NCBI RefSeq assembly: GCF_040183065.1
Contig: NC_091132.1
Span: 158,508,102 to 158,572,101 of the forward strand
From: Periplaneta americana
Lineage: Eukaryota; Arthropoda; Insecta; Blattodea; Blattidae
Direction of reading: 5' to 3'
Length of the DNA: 64,000 nt
Shown piece after piece: positions 11,303-21,149 of this stretch (positions are counted from its first letter, which is position 1; each line of letters opens with the position of its first letter). The position numbers were made by a program, and so were the translations under genes. Below the pieces are notes generated by a model. That model saw only the letters and a list, made by a program, of their open reading frames with translations. It had not been told where the DNA came from and searched no databases.

Positions 11303-13394
11303 TTATGATGAAAGCAGTCAAAAATTTCATGGCCACTAAATCTCTTCGTAAAAGACGAGACAATTTCTCTAGAGCACTAATAAAATGACAACACGGTTAT
11401 AATTACGTATTTAACGCTTTGGCGAACATTAACAGGAAATTTGTTTTCTTTATTTTAATGATATTTCTTGAAACACACCTTTTTCTCCCTTTATTTCCGT
11501 GTGATAACATACTTTAAGATCTTACTACATCTGCATTTTCTTTTGGTGCATTCAAAACACCGCCGTTGTACTGCATAAACCTTGCATTTGACTAATGCAG
11601 TGAATTATTTAAGAATATAGTGGCCAATTTTACTACCACCATTTAGATTGTCTTTGGTTGACACGACTCAACCTGTTACATCTCAGTTATTATGACAGTT
11701 ATTACTCATAAATGATCTCTCGAATAATAGTTTCTTCAATATTCAAATTTGCATCCTTATTTGAAATCCACTTTTTTTTTTCTTTCGGACCTTTCCCTTC
11801 AAACATCCGTTCGGAAAATGCCAAATGTTTATCAAATAGAGTTCAGACATCATACTATGCGTCACCAACACACTATCATTGTATTATGTATCAACTGCTC
11901 TTCAATAACAGAAGCAGAATGCTAATACATTTACCGTCAAGCAGTGTAAAATACTGTTTCACATGGAAATAGTTGGTACCATTAGTATTAACATGAATTT
12001 AATAGCATGTAAATCACAAACTTGGCCAGAGAACAGACAGGATAACGGATTTCGAACACTGAACATCACTTCAGCTGATCTTAATTAATTACTAGAAATT
12101 GTATGCAGAAACTATTGTAGAAAGATGTCCAGTTTAATAATAGGTGACTTTTACACATTCACAAGAGCTCATCCATATTTCTTACGATGATGCTACACTA
12201 GAGCTATAGGTATCTTCCTTACCACGTGTTTGAGAGCTTTGGTACTAACTACTCACTTATACTAAACTTCAACTTTTTGATCTTAGTTACCAGTATTACA
12301 TTTATTACATTGTAAAACGCACTAACAAATCAAAAGGATTTATGACAAGTACTATTAACTGAATGTTATATTAAGGGGATAGGACGATATTATTAAAACA
12401 TTTTTCCTATTTTTTGCAAAATTTTAATTTTTTGTATGTAAAGAGCTCACGGTTATAGGAATTCAACCCAATATAAATACATCTTGATTACCCAACTTTT
12501 AACACTGTATCACTTCGGAATATGTATGATAAGAACATTCTTGTGTAAAATTTTAACGTACCTTGTTAACATGTTTCGACCTATTTTCGGTCATTGACGT
12601 TAAAATTTAGCACAAGAAAGTTCTTATCATATATATTCTTAATATAAATATTTTGGGAAAATTATTTGCAGGCTCATATTAAAAAAAATATATACCCAAA
12701 GCAGGATTTTACTAAAACCGATATATCTAAGTCATTTTTAAAGATACATTCAAGCAGTCTTTTACATTTTACTTGTAAAAGCATGCCCTACAAACTCTCT
12801 GTAAAATAATTTTGATACTAGTCCCTGCATTTGTAAAATAAAAAATTAAATTTTAAGAACACTTTTTTTCTTTTTTGCAACAGAGAGACATAATTTTAAA
12901 ATGAAATTAAATTCTGTTACAGAAAAACGATTCCTAATTGTCTAGAGAATGTGTGTTCTAAATGCCATGCGCGTATCTTTAATATTTCGGAAATTATATC
13001 CATTTTTGTCTGGCAATGTAGCAAGAAAAGAAGTTACCAGAAACAACAATCAAAGGGACGTGTGATTGAAAAACCCGGAGCGCAGGAGCTTTAAAAATAG
13101 TGTCTCAACATCCGATAAGGGCACAAATACTCACAAAATGTTGTGCAAAGTATTCCACACATTTCACAGAGTCTTTTTAAGAAATTTTTTTTTTCTTTTT
13201 AGAATTTACTCATGTTTTACCAAAAAATACCATTCTCTCCCCTTCATGCTAAATTTAAAACCAGTGTCCATTATCAGCTCTTACAACATTAGGAAAGAGT
13301 AAAAAGCACAAATGTAACACGGAAAATGAAGCCAACAAGACAAACAACAAGATTTGAGTCTATACAGAATGAGTTATAATTATTTACTATTAAA
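11303..13394. other. Intron 1 DNA with one hairpin, no gene
   Basis: AT-rich sequence. Apart from the stem-loop at 12525-12631, nothing beyond short chance frames can be supported. Confidence 0.4.
12525..12631. repeat. Imperfect 35-bp inverted repeat (hairpin/MITE-like)
   Basis: The left arm begins TATGATAAGAACATTCTTGT and the right arm ends with its near-complement GTTCTTATCATA. The loop contains CGACCTATTTTCGGTC, itself able to pair (GACC/GGTC). This may be a fragment of a small MITE, or a retrotransposon tail piece. Confidence 0.6.
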
Positions 13395-13999
13395 CAGGGG
13401 CGGCTTTCGAAGAGGGGCTGCGGAGCTGCAGCACCCCCAGACATTTGTGGCTATTGTCTTGTTTAATGTTGTGAAATACATTTATTATACAGTTTCTATT
13501 TAGCGGCTCGAATTTTTAAAAAAATTTTGCTCTCATCATTAATCGCAATCTTTAGTGAAGTCACTTCCTCCCCTGGTGCTGCCTGAGCGAAACCAGAGAC
13601 AAGGACTACAGGATGAAGCCACTTCCTCCCCTGGAGCTGCCAGTCTCATCTCGGAAGGATTGCACGTTACTTTTACTCCTCCCCCTGCTATCCCCTTGCC
13701 GTGAATCCAGAGTTCAGGCGCTGCAAGATTTGCAGCAGTTTGTCAGTAGCGCGCAGTTTTAAATACATTTCCTTTAATGTTGTGAGTATAACAAGTGCAA
13801 CAATGTTTAATTCTGTACAATATTTACAGTCTATTCAGTTCAGTACCTTAACAATTCAGGAGAAATGTGAAATTAAGTGCCCATCAGTTCAATCTCATAA
13901 TGGAAAGAGCCGCTAAACAAAATACAAAGGCTCGCATATTTTTTGATAATTTATCCAGTATCCCTGCTTTCTTCTCTGTATTAGATTAATGTGTTTCAA

Positions 14000-14288
14000 A
14001 GACAATTCCATCAGCTGGGGGCAACAAGATGGATTTTAAATAAGAACAGTAAATGTTGTTCATGAGAAGAAGGAGCCATTGCTAGAATGCTTTCAAACCA
14101 TAATGGAATCTGAAACATCTAACATCACAATAAATGAAGCAAGCGTCCTGGTGCATACTCTTGAAGATCCTGAATTCAATTTCTGGCTCAGTTATTTTTT
14201 TCATTTATTGATGTATCATTTATATATATTATACAACCAACTACAACATCACCAGTTAGATATTTCTAAGGTTCAAATCTGCATATAA
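14000..14288 (+). pseudogene. hAT (ZMYM1-like) transposase fragment
   Basis: The clearest part reads VNVVHEKKEPLLECFQTIME, followed by INEASVLVHTLEDPEFNFWL, then SYFFHLL and ILYNQLQ. Just before it, in another frame, is GATRW. The TRW, LLECF...IM, FNFWL and LYNQLQ blocks are in the order seen in zinc-finger MYM type 1-like hAT transposases. There is at least one frameshift, between TRW and VNVV. The catalytic residues and the dimerisation domain are missing. Confidence 0.65.
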
Positions 14289-14296
14289 AAATTAAA

Positions 14297-14432
14297 TTAT
14301 GGTTTATTTAACCACACTCGCAACAGCAGGGGTTATATCAGCGTCGCAGGTGTGCCAGAATTTTGTCCGCAGGATTCTTTTAAATGCCAGTAAATCTACT
14401 GACATGAGCCTGTCTCATTTAAACACAACTTA
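14297..14432 (-). mobile_element. SINE family C, 5'-truncated, inside the hAT
   Basis: The minus-strand tail (complement GGTTTATTTAACCACACTCG) and body (GCCAGTAAATCTACTGACATG) match the family C copies at 31303 and 53199. The tRNA-like head is absent. It inserted after the hAT element did. Confidence 0.8.
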
Positions 14433-14731
14433 CAAGATAAGGCGCATGGAACTAACCTTTAAATAAAGTAAGTTGCTTGGTTTATTTTTGTATGCAGCCC
14501 CCCTTAATTCAATACCCACAAGCCGCCACTGCTATTAAATATTGCAGAGTATTCTATACACACAAAAAAAACATAGTTTGTCATATAAACATACAGCGAA
14601 TACTGCATTGTTATCAAAATATGGCAACACTCCGTTATTTCAAAGCCAGTATACCAATTACTCGTGGCTAAAATCGGAACTAACAGTTGGTGTTGTTTTG
14701 TAGTTAAAAGAAAATCTATTCATAGTTGGTC

Positions 14732-15691
14732 ATGTCTTGTAGTTATGGTGATGTTTTGTCGATTCATGATGTTGAGTATTGTAACTGAGATTTGTGTTAT
14801 TTTTACTTTACTGAATTCCATAACGTAACAGTTGGCACAAATACAGAATGGGGAATCCATACACAAACAGTGACATGACCAATATCTTGATTTACGGTGA
14901 TGTAAGGAACAATTCTGATGCTGCTGCTCGCATCTACACTGAACGTTTTCTTGCCTGAAGACACCCAACTCCAAAAAACATTTGTAGCAGTGGTACATCG
15001 CCTTAGGGAAACTGACCGCTTTACACCTGTGATAAACAATTCCAGTAGACTGTGAAGTCCCAGGACTGCTGCTGTTGAAGAAAACATTCTGCATTCCGTA
15101 GACTGTTCACCAGGTACAAGTACGCGGCAATTAGCTGCACGTCATTACATGTCTCAGAAGTCAGTGTGGAGAATTGTATATTCGCAACATCATTTCTCCA
15201 TCAATATCTGGATGGGTGTAATTGAGGATATCCATCTGGGCCCATGTGAACTTCCTGCACAATAAACAGTTGATGCATATTTACGCTTTCCGCAGACTGA
15301 ACTAACCCAACAATTGGACGTCATACCACTGGCAACATGATTTAACATGTGGCTACTTCAAGATGAAGCACCTATGCATTACGATTGTTCTGTAAGACTG
15401 CATTTGGATGAACTATACCTAGGCAGATGGATTGGACGCAATGGGCCTACTGCATGGCCGGCATGATCACCTGACCTCACTTCTTGCGACTTTTGGTTTC
15501 GTGACCACATGAATGGATTAGTATACTCCCAATGATACGCTATGAGACAGTATGTATTGAATGTAATCATGGCTGCAGGAAATGCAATCCGGGACACACC
15601 TGATTTCTTCCAGCTAACAAGACATTCATGGCGAAGGAGGGAGGAATTGTGTTGTGAAATTAATGGCGAACATTTCGAGCATCTTCTATGA
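14732..15691 (+). pseudogene. DUF4817/mariner-type transposase remnant
   Basis: Broken plus-strand frames give, in order: SYGDVLSIHDVEYC; ARIYTERFL, a stop, then RHPTPK; VAVVHRLRETDRFTPV; STRQLAARHYMSQKSVWRIV; LLQDEAPMHY; LGRWIGRNGPTAWPA, a stop, then SPDLTSCDFWF; and MRQYVLNVIMAAGNAIRDTP. This order (DUF4817-like N-terminus, helix-turn-helix, then a DDE block with SPDLTxxDFxxW) is typical of a very common insect mariner-related transposase. Several stops and at least two frameshifts make it non-functional. It is close to a full-length trace of about 320 codons. Confidence 0.75.
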
Positions 15692-15978
15692 ACCTGCGAT
15701 TTCAATAAACATTCCTCTAAGAAAGTACCTGTGGTTTGTATTTCTGTTCCCATAACGAAGCTGTCACGACCAAAAATGTATATGACAAAATATGTTTATT
15801 TTGGTGTATACAATACACTGCAATATTTTATAGTACATAATTACAACTCACACTGCATACTGAGAGAGTACTTACTATAACAAACTGGCAGATATACCCA
15901 CATATCATTCATTATGTCATATTCTACAACATTATATACGTTACATATACAAATTAGAACCAGAGACTTTCAATTTAC

Positions 15979-16076
15979 CTCTGACAAGGGCTTCTTTTCG
16001 TCTGTATCAGTGTTATCCATCGATTCTATAGCCAATGGGTCGACCATAGTTTCTTTCTTGATCCCTTCCATCACGA
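15979..16076 (-). CDS. Zinc-finger gene 1, first coding exon
   Basis: The acceptor AATTGTCTGTTACAG/TCGTG is followed by the ATG at 16071. The exon codes for 31 residues: MEGIKKETMVDPLAIESMDN, then TDTDEKKPLSE, and ends in phase 0 at donor CAGAG/GTAAAT. I chose this ATG because it is the first one after the acceptor and the resulting peptide is the usual N-terminus (I-K-x-E, then V-D-P-L-A-I-E) of these insect C2H2 proteins, as I recall them. The five bases before the ATG are 5'UTR, so a non-coding exon and the promoter lie further right on the plus strand. A mariner (16160-17489) sits just upstream, in the leader intron. Confidence 0.75.
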
Positions 16077-16159
16077 CTGTAACAGACAATTAAGTGACTG
16101 AAACATATCTGGAGAAAGAGACTTAATCACAGTGTTACAAATGTATGTGCAACATATTC

Positions 16160-17489
16160 CGAGGGGGATCCAGGAAATAACGACCGTTTTGTTGTAATAA
16201 TTAAAAAAATATATTTATTTGAAAAAACAAAGTCTGTTACATAACTGAAGCTTCCTTTACTTCTCTACATAATCACCACCTACATTTAAACATTTGTCGT
16301 ATCTGTTCACTAGCTTTAGAATTCCCGTGTTATACTCCTCTGCCGCCAGTTCATTAAGCCAGGTGTTCACTGTCTTCTTCAACTCTTCATCACTTCCAAA
16401 ACGCGTACCACCCAGAAAGTCTTTCCGCTTAGTGAAAAGGTGAAAATCGCTAGGAGCAAGGTCTGGACTATAGGGCGGATGATCAAAGATTTCCCAACCG
16501 AATTGATCCAGCAATTCTCGAGTTGAAGCAGCAGTGTGCGGGCGAGTGTTGTCGTGAAGAAGCACAACTCCTCTCGAAAGCATTCCTCGCCTCTTGTTTT
16601 GGATGGCTCGCCGTAGTTTTCGTAAAGTCTCACAATAACGATTTGCATTGATCGTAGTGCCTTTTGGCATGAAATCCAGCAGAAGAACACCTTTGCGATC
16701 CCAAAAGACAGTAGCCATGACTTTTTGTGTTGAGAGAGTCTGTTTGAATTTTCTCGGTTTCTTGGGTGATGAGGGATGATGCCACTGACGTGATTGGTAG
16801 TTGGTCTCTGGGGTGTTGTGAGGCACCCAGGTCTCATCACCAGTCACAATTTGATTAAGAAAGACGTCTCCATCTGTGTGATCGCATCAAGAATTTCAGT
16901 GCTGAGGCCATTCTCTGAGTTTTGTATTGGTCACTCAGTTGCCGTGGAACCCATCGTGCACAGATTTTGTGGTAGCCAAGGTGTTGCGACACAATTTCAC
17001 CAAGCAAAGAACGAGAAATGTCAGGAAAGGCAATATGCAATTCGTCGAGTGATGTGCGCCTGTCTTGCAAGATTCTGTCGTTCACTTTAGTCTTCAGGTC
17101 TTCTGTGATGAGTGATGGGCGTCCGGGTTGAGTTTCATCGTGGACATTTGTTCGCCCATTTTTGAACATTTCGCACCATTTTCTCACATTTCTTTCATTC
17201 ATTACAGTATCACCATACACTTCTTTCAATTGCCGGTAAATTTCTGCAGGTTTCAAATGTCGGGCATTCAAAAATCGAATCACACTCCTCACCTCACAGT
17301 CGGCGGGATTATCAATCACTTCGTTCATTTTGAAGTAACACAAAATGCACAATGGCGACTTGTTGCTACCAGTACTCACAACATTATGAGAACACATGTT
17401 AAGGAAGCCAGTTGACCTTCAAACAAGGAAGGGGAGTCAGCTGCGTGGCGGGTATGGGCGAACGGTCGTTATTTCCTGGATCCCCCTCG
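16160..17489 (-). mobile_element. mariner transposon, nearly complete
   Basis: The ends CGAGGGGGATCCAGGAAATA (16160) and its exact complement ending at 17489 form terminal repeats of about 29 bp. TA follows the right end (17490-17491); the corresponding left dinucleotide now reads TC. The 1330-bp length is typical of mariner. Reading is leftward. Confidence 0.93.
16257..17328 (-). pseudogene. mariner DD34D transposase, one frameshift
   Basis: The frame from the ATG at 17328 begins MNEVIDNPADCEVRSVIRFL, with RQLKEVYGDTVMNERNVRKW (paired-like helix-turn-helix) and the PGRPS linker. It continues in a second frame near 16885 with VTGDETWV, VLLHDNTRPHTA and PPYSPDLAPSDFHLF, and ends GDYVEK at a TAA (16257). 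The three catalytic acidic residues (GDE, HDN, SPD) are all present with mariner spacing (DD34D). The only clear lesion is a single small indel between the DNA-binding and catalytic halves, so decay is much less than in the Tc1 copy. Confidence 0.92.
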
Positions 17490-17952
17490 TATTTATCTCG
17501 AACGTCCAAATTCGTTCTGAACTCATACAAAAACATATAATACACCTTTAGTATTACTGATTATGTCAGTATGAATTCGACTATGGACATTTCTCATGTA
17601 CAGAATAATACTGTATCCTAGTCCTGCATAAATCCTTTAGGCAAGATGTACTTGTGTGGTGTGTGTTTTTTATAAGCACGCATGTGACAGTATAATTATC
17701 ACTACTCAAGGTTACTAATACTATTAGTAATAAGTCATTTCTTTTATTTAATCGACAATTACCATAGAATTGAAAGTATTGGCACAACAATGTTTTCATT
17801 ATGAGCTATGAGTAGCCTTAAAACAGTGATGTCAAAGCAAGATCATTTTTCTGACCTTGATATCGTGCACGGGCATCAAATGCTAGGTATGGAAGGAGGA
17901 ATAAGCAGCCTGTTAGTTTAAGAAAACAGTGGTGCACAAACTTCAAATGGAA

Positions 17953-18164
17953 GTCGATCTGGTTGGCAAGTAGGTATAGCACTGGCCTTCTATGCCCAAG
18001 GTTGCGGGTTCGATCCCGGGCCAGGACGATGGCATTTAAGTGTGCTTAAATGCGACAGTATGGCATGCAAAAGAACTCCTGCGGGACAAAATTCCAGCAC
18101 ATCCGGCGACGCTGATATAACCTCTGCAGTTGCGAGCGTCCTTAAATAAAACATAACATTAACA
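17953..18164 (+). mobile_element. tRNA-derived SINE, family C
   Basis: The head includes GGTATAGCACTGGCCTTCTA and box B GGTTCGATCCCG (as GCGGGTTCGATCCCGGGCC). The tail is GACGCTGATATAACCTCTGC, then CGTCCTTAAATAAAACATAA. It is flanked by the 11-bp direct repeat TTCAAATGGAA (17942-17952 and 18165-18175). Confidence 0.92.
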
Positions 18165-18175
18165 TTCAAATGGAA

Positions 18176-20119
18176 TATGAAATTTTAGGTAACTTTTTGT
18201 GCCTTCTTTCTGTTTGATATTATCTATATTGTCTGTAAAATAAAAGTACTAACACCAATTTTTTTAATATTGCAGTTGTGTTTTAAACGTTCATAACATA
18301 ATAAAGAGTTAAGAAGGAATATTCAAATAAATTCTATAGCAGTGCAACTATACTCTACTAAGTGGATGAAACACATCATTCATAAAGAAAGTGATATCCC
18401 AAAAGAAAGAGACTGAGTATGACGTGATAAGTTGGAATCGATATTGATGGTATCTATAGCTTTATAAAAGTTTATTATGATGTACTTCCATCATTATAAA
18501 AGTAATCAATGAACTAATCAAAACAATATTATACTGTAGTACAAAGCATACTTACCTAGGTACTGTAGGCCTATATGTTTTAAGTGTAACTAATATTCCA
18601 TAACGAAACTGTTATCACATTGTGCTTTTAAGGTGATATTGGTGAGCAACTTCCTACAATCAGAATATTAAATTATTTTCTCGAAACTTACTGAAGCTAT
18701 AGAGCTAACGTTTTTACATCACATGGGGATATATCTTTTATTTATGATGTAACAGTATTTGCTTTGTTAATTCATTTTCTTACAAACATTTTCCACGCGA
18801 ATATTTTCAAAATTTGTAATACACTATCTTGAATAATACGTATTTATGGTATATTAGATTTACGAAAACAATATTGCAGTACCTGTAAGACTACTAAACA
18901 AATAGACCTATATCTAAAAATAACACTTTTCTATAAAAAAAAAGTTGAGAAAATACTCCTTTTGAATAGAAAAAAAAAACTTGTGAAAAATAAGCATTAA
19001 AATTAAAACTCAACATTCTTATAATGCACTTATACTTCTCAGACAAATCTAAAAATTAACACGGATACAGTTTTAATAAGTTCTCTTCCCTTCATTCATT
19101 GAATCAGTGTTGGCCACCCCAGTATATAGCTCGACAAAGCAACATATACTACCTCTTTCGTCTGTCTCTTTCTTTGCCACTGTAAAGCGTTCAGGTTCTC
19201 CTGAGCACTAAAGCGCGCGCTTGCGCCTATGGATATAAATTGACATGACTGCCTCAAAACATTGTCCTCTGCATTTCAAACAAAAGACATTGCTATAGTT
19301 GTTGTTTAATCAACTATCCGAAGACAGGACTGAATCTCACAAATGATACGAAAAAGGCACAAATTATGAGGCAACTAAGCCAGGAGATAATGACATAGAG
19401 TAGCCAGTTCTTTTCCTCCTAAACAACTGATATATTGCAGAAAGTGAACATTTAGACTATGGTAGCCATTACATTTTACTTGCCTTTGTCATGACAATTT
19501 TTCCCTAATTATTATCAATTCACAAATCAATTTTGTAATATATATATCATTTTCTACATAATTGATTATCTAAAATATTTCAATCTATTGCAACCATTTA
19601 TCAGTCACGTACAGTTGATGCACGTACAGTCAAAGTACCTGGGGATATGTGTTTAACAGAGTCCTGTGAGATAAAAAAACATGCTTTTATATAATTTGGC
19701 CCCAATTAAGCTTATGGATATGTTAAGATATCCTGGTAAGCAACAATAACTGACTCAAAAGTACAGTTGCTGCTGTAAGGACGTTATAGATGGCAAAAAT
19801 CGAATTCAATAAGATATAAACTGTGAACATCTTGCTTTTTACACCTGTAGGAAAATTTTAATAGCTATTGAGAAACAGAAACTAAATAATAATGAACAGA
19901 AATATTTGTTACATTTGTGGTGAGACCTGATTTCAAAGATTTCAGGGTAAACGAAGCAAGTGCAACAGTATGACAACTTCTATTCATTTATGATGAAAAT
20001 TCTGCAATGTTGATATATAATGAGGCAGTAATTTCTTTGAGCATCATGCGTCTGAACTAATTAAGAAGGTTCTGATATCCACGGAGAGAACACGCTAAGT
20101 TAATTTTTAAGTTTTGTTG

Positions 20120-20121
<2 letters not shown>
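18176..20121. other. No gene seen
   Basis: AT-rich DNA with chance frames only. A locally CpG-richer patch near 19195-19235 (GCGCGCGCTTGCGCC) could belong to a leader exon or promoter of gene 1, but no start or splice sites fix it. Confidence 0.35.

Positions 20122-20181
<60 letters not shown>
20122..20181. repeat. (TA)n microsatellite
   Basis: About 28 AT units. Similar tracts occur at 26708-26761, 30648-30722 and 31541-31600. Confidence 0.97.
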
Positions 20182-20186
<5 letters not shown>

Positions 20187-20439
20187 TCGAGTGTGAATGT
20201 AGAGTATCCAACGAATATTTCACTTTTACCACTGCCAATGTTGCGCTATAATCGTAAATGCAAGGTAGGCTATAACAAAAACCTATGTCTCTATAGTGGG
20301 CGGGACATAAGTAACATTGACCCAGTTGGACTTCATCCAATCCCTAATAATGTCCGAAACCCAGCGATACCATTTCATAGCCCTATTTCATTTTACTGGA
20401 TTATGAATAGACTATCAAATGTAAATAAATTTTACAACT

Positions 20440-20602
20440 CCCCGCTTGGGCAGATTACCTGGTTGGGTTTTTTCCGACATTTTTTCCCAAACGTTAAGGC
20501 GAATATCAGGTAATCTATGACAAATGCTCGGCCTCATCTCGCTAAAACCAATCCCATCGACGCTAAATAGCATGTAGTTGATACAGCATCGTTAAATAAC
20601 CA
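20440..20602 (+). mobile_element. SINE family B, head missing
   Basis: It starts within the box B region (CCCGCTTGGGCAGATTACCT) and continues through GGTTGGGTTTTTTCCGACA to the tail GATACAGCATCGTTAAATAA. The body matches the copy at 60152. Confidence 0.85.
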
Positions 20603-20740
20603 AATATGCTAAAATAATAAAAAATGCCAGCCATTACGTTCCACTTCTTACACCAACTAGATGGCTCCGGACAACAACCATCAAGGTGGCCAACATTTGA
20701 AAACGAAATTATACCAAATTGAGGAATATTACTGCAGCTG

Positions 20741-20905
20741 TATTAGTATTATGTGTCAGGTTAGGTTAGGTGTGTATTATATGAGAAGTTAAGTTACGTT
20801 AGATTAGGTGTGTAGTATTATGTGAGAGGTTAGGTTTAAGAGTGTAGTATTATATAAGAAGTTAGGTTAGATTGGATTAGGTGTGTAGTACTATGTGAGA
20901 GGTGT
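20741..20905 (+). repeat. Short minisatellite rich in GGTTAGG
   Basis: About four diverged units of roughly 40 bp, each with GTGTGTAGTATTATGTGAGA plus GGTTAGG-like sequence. TTAGGTTAGG appears once. It is too irregular to be telomeric TTAGG. Confidence 0.7.
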
Positions 20906-21149
20906 TGGCAACACTGAAAGCACCGTCACATTCAGGAGAATGTGGCTGTTTTTTGTTTCATTCACGCACTATTAATTTGGTATTTAAGTAAAGTACGTGT
21001 TTGGAGAGGGTTGGATCGGCTCTCCCAGTGATGACAACCAATTCGCACTACTTCATAAATCCTAGGCAGTTCCACTCTAGTGCCAGCGACAATCGCCATA
21101 CAAAGTAACATGAATTATAAAAATGTGATGCAATTAAGGAAATACTGTC

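Larger units (their letters stand above)
13395..14531 (+). mobile_element. hAT transposon with perfect 8-bp duplication
   Basis: The left end is CAGGGGCGGCTT and the right end is the complement of CAGTGGCGGCTT. The octamer CTATTAAA flanks both sides exactly (13387-13394 and 14532-14539). That combination is diagnostic of the hAT superfamily. The 1137-bp body holds a decayed piece of a ZMYM1-like hAT transposase and a 5'-truncated SINE (14297-14432), so it is an internally deleted copy. Confidence 0.9.

Noticed and set aside
14720..15094. Minus-strand 124- and 94-residue frames
   Set aside because: Antisense shadows of the DUF4817-type transposase remnant on the plus strand.
20757..20775. Interstitial telomere repeat
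   Set aside because: Only two consecutive TTAGG units; the rest is an irregular minisatellite.
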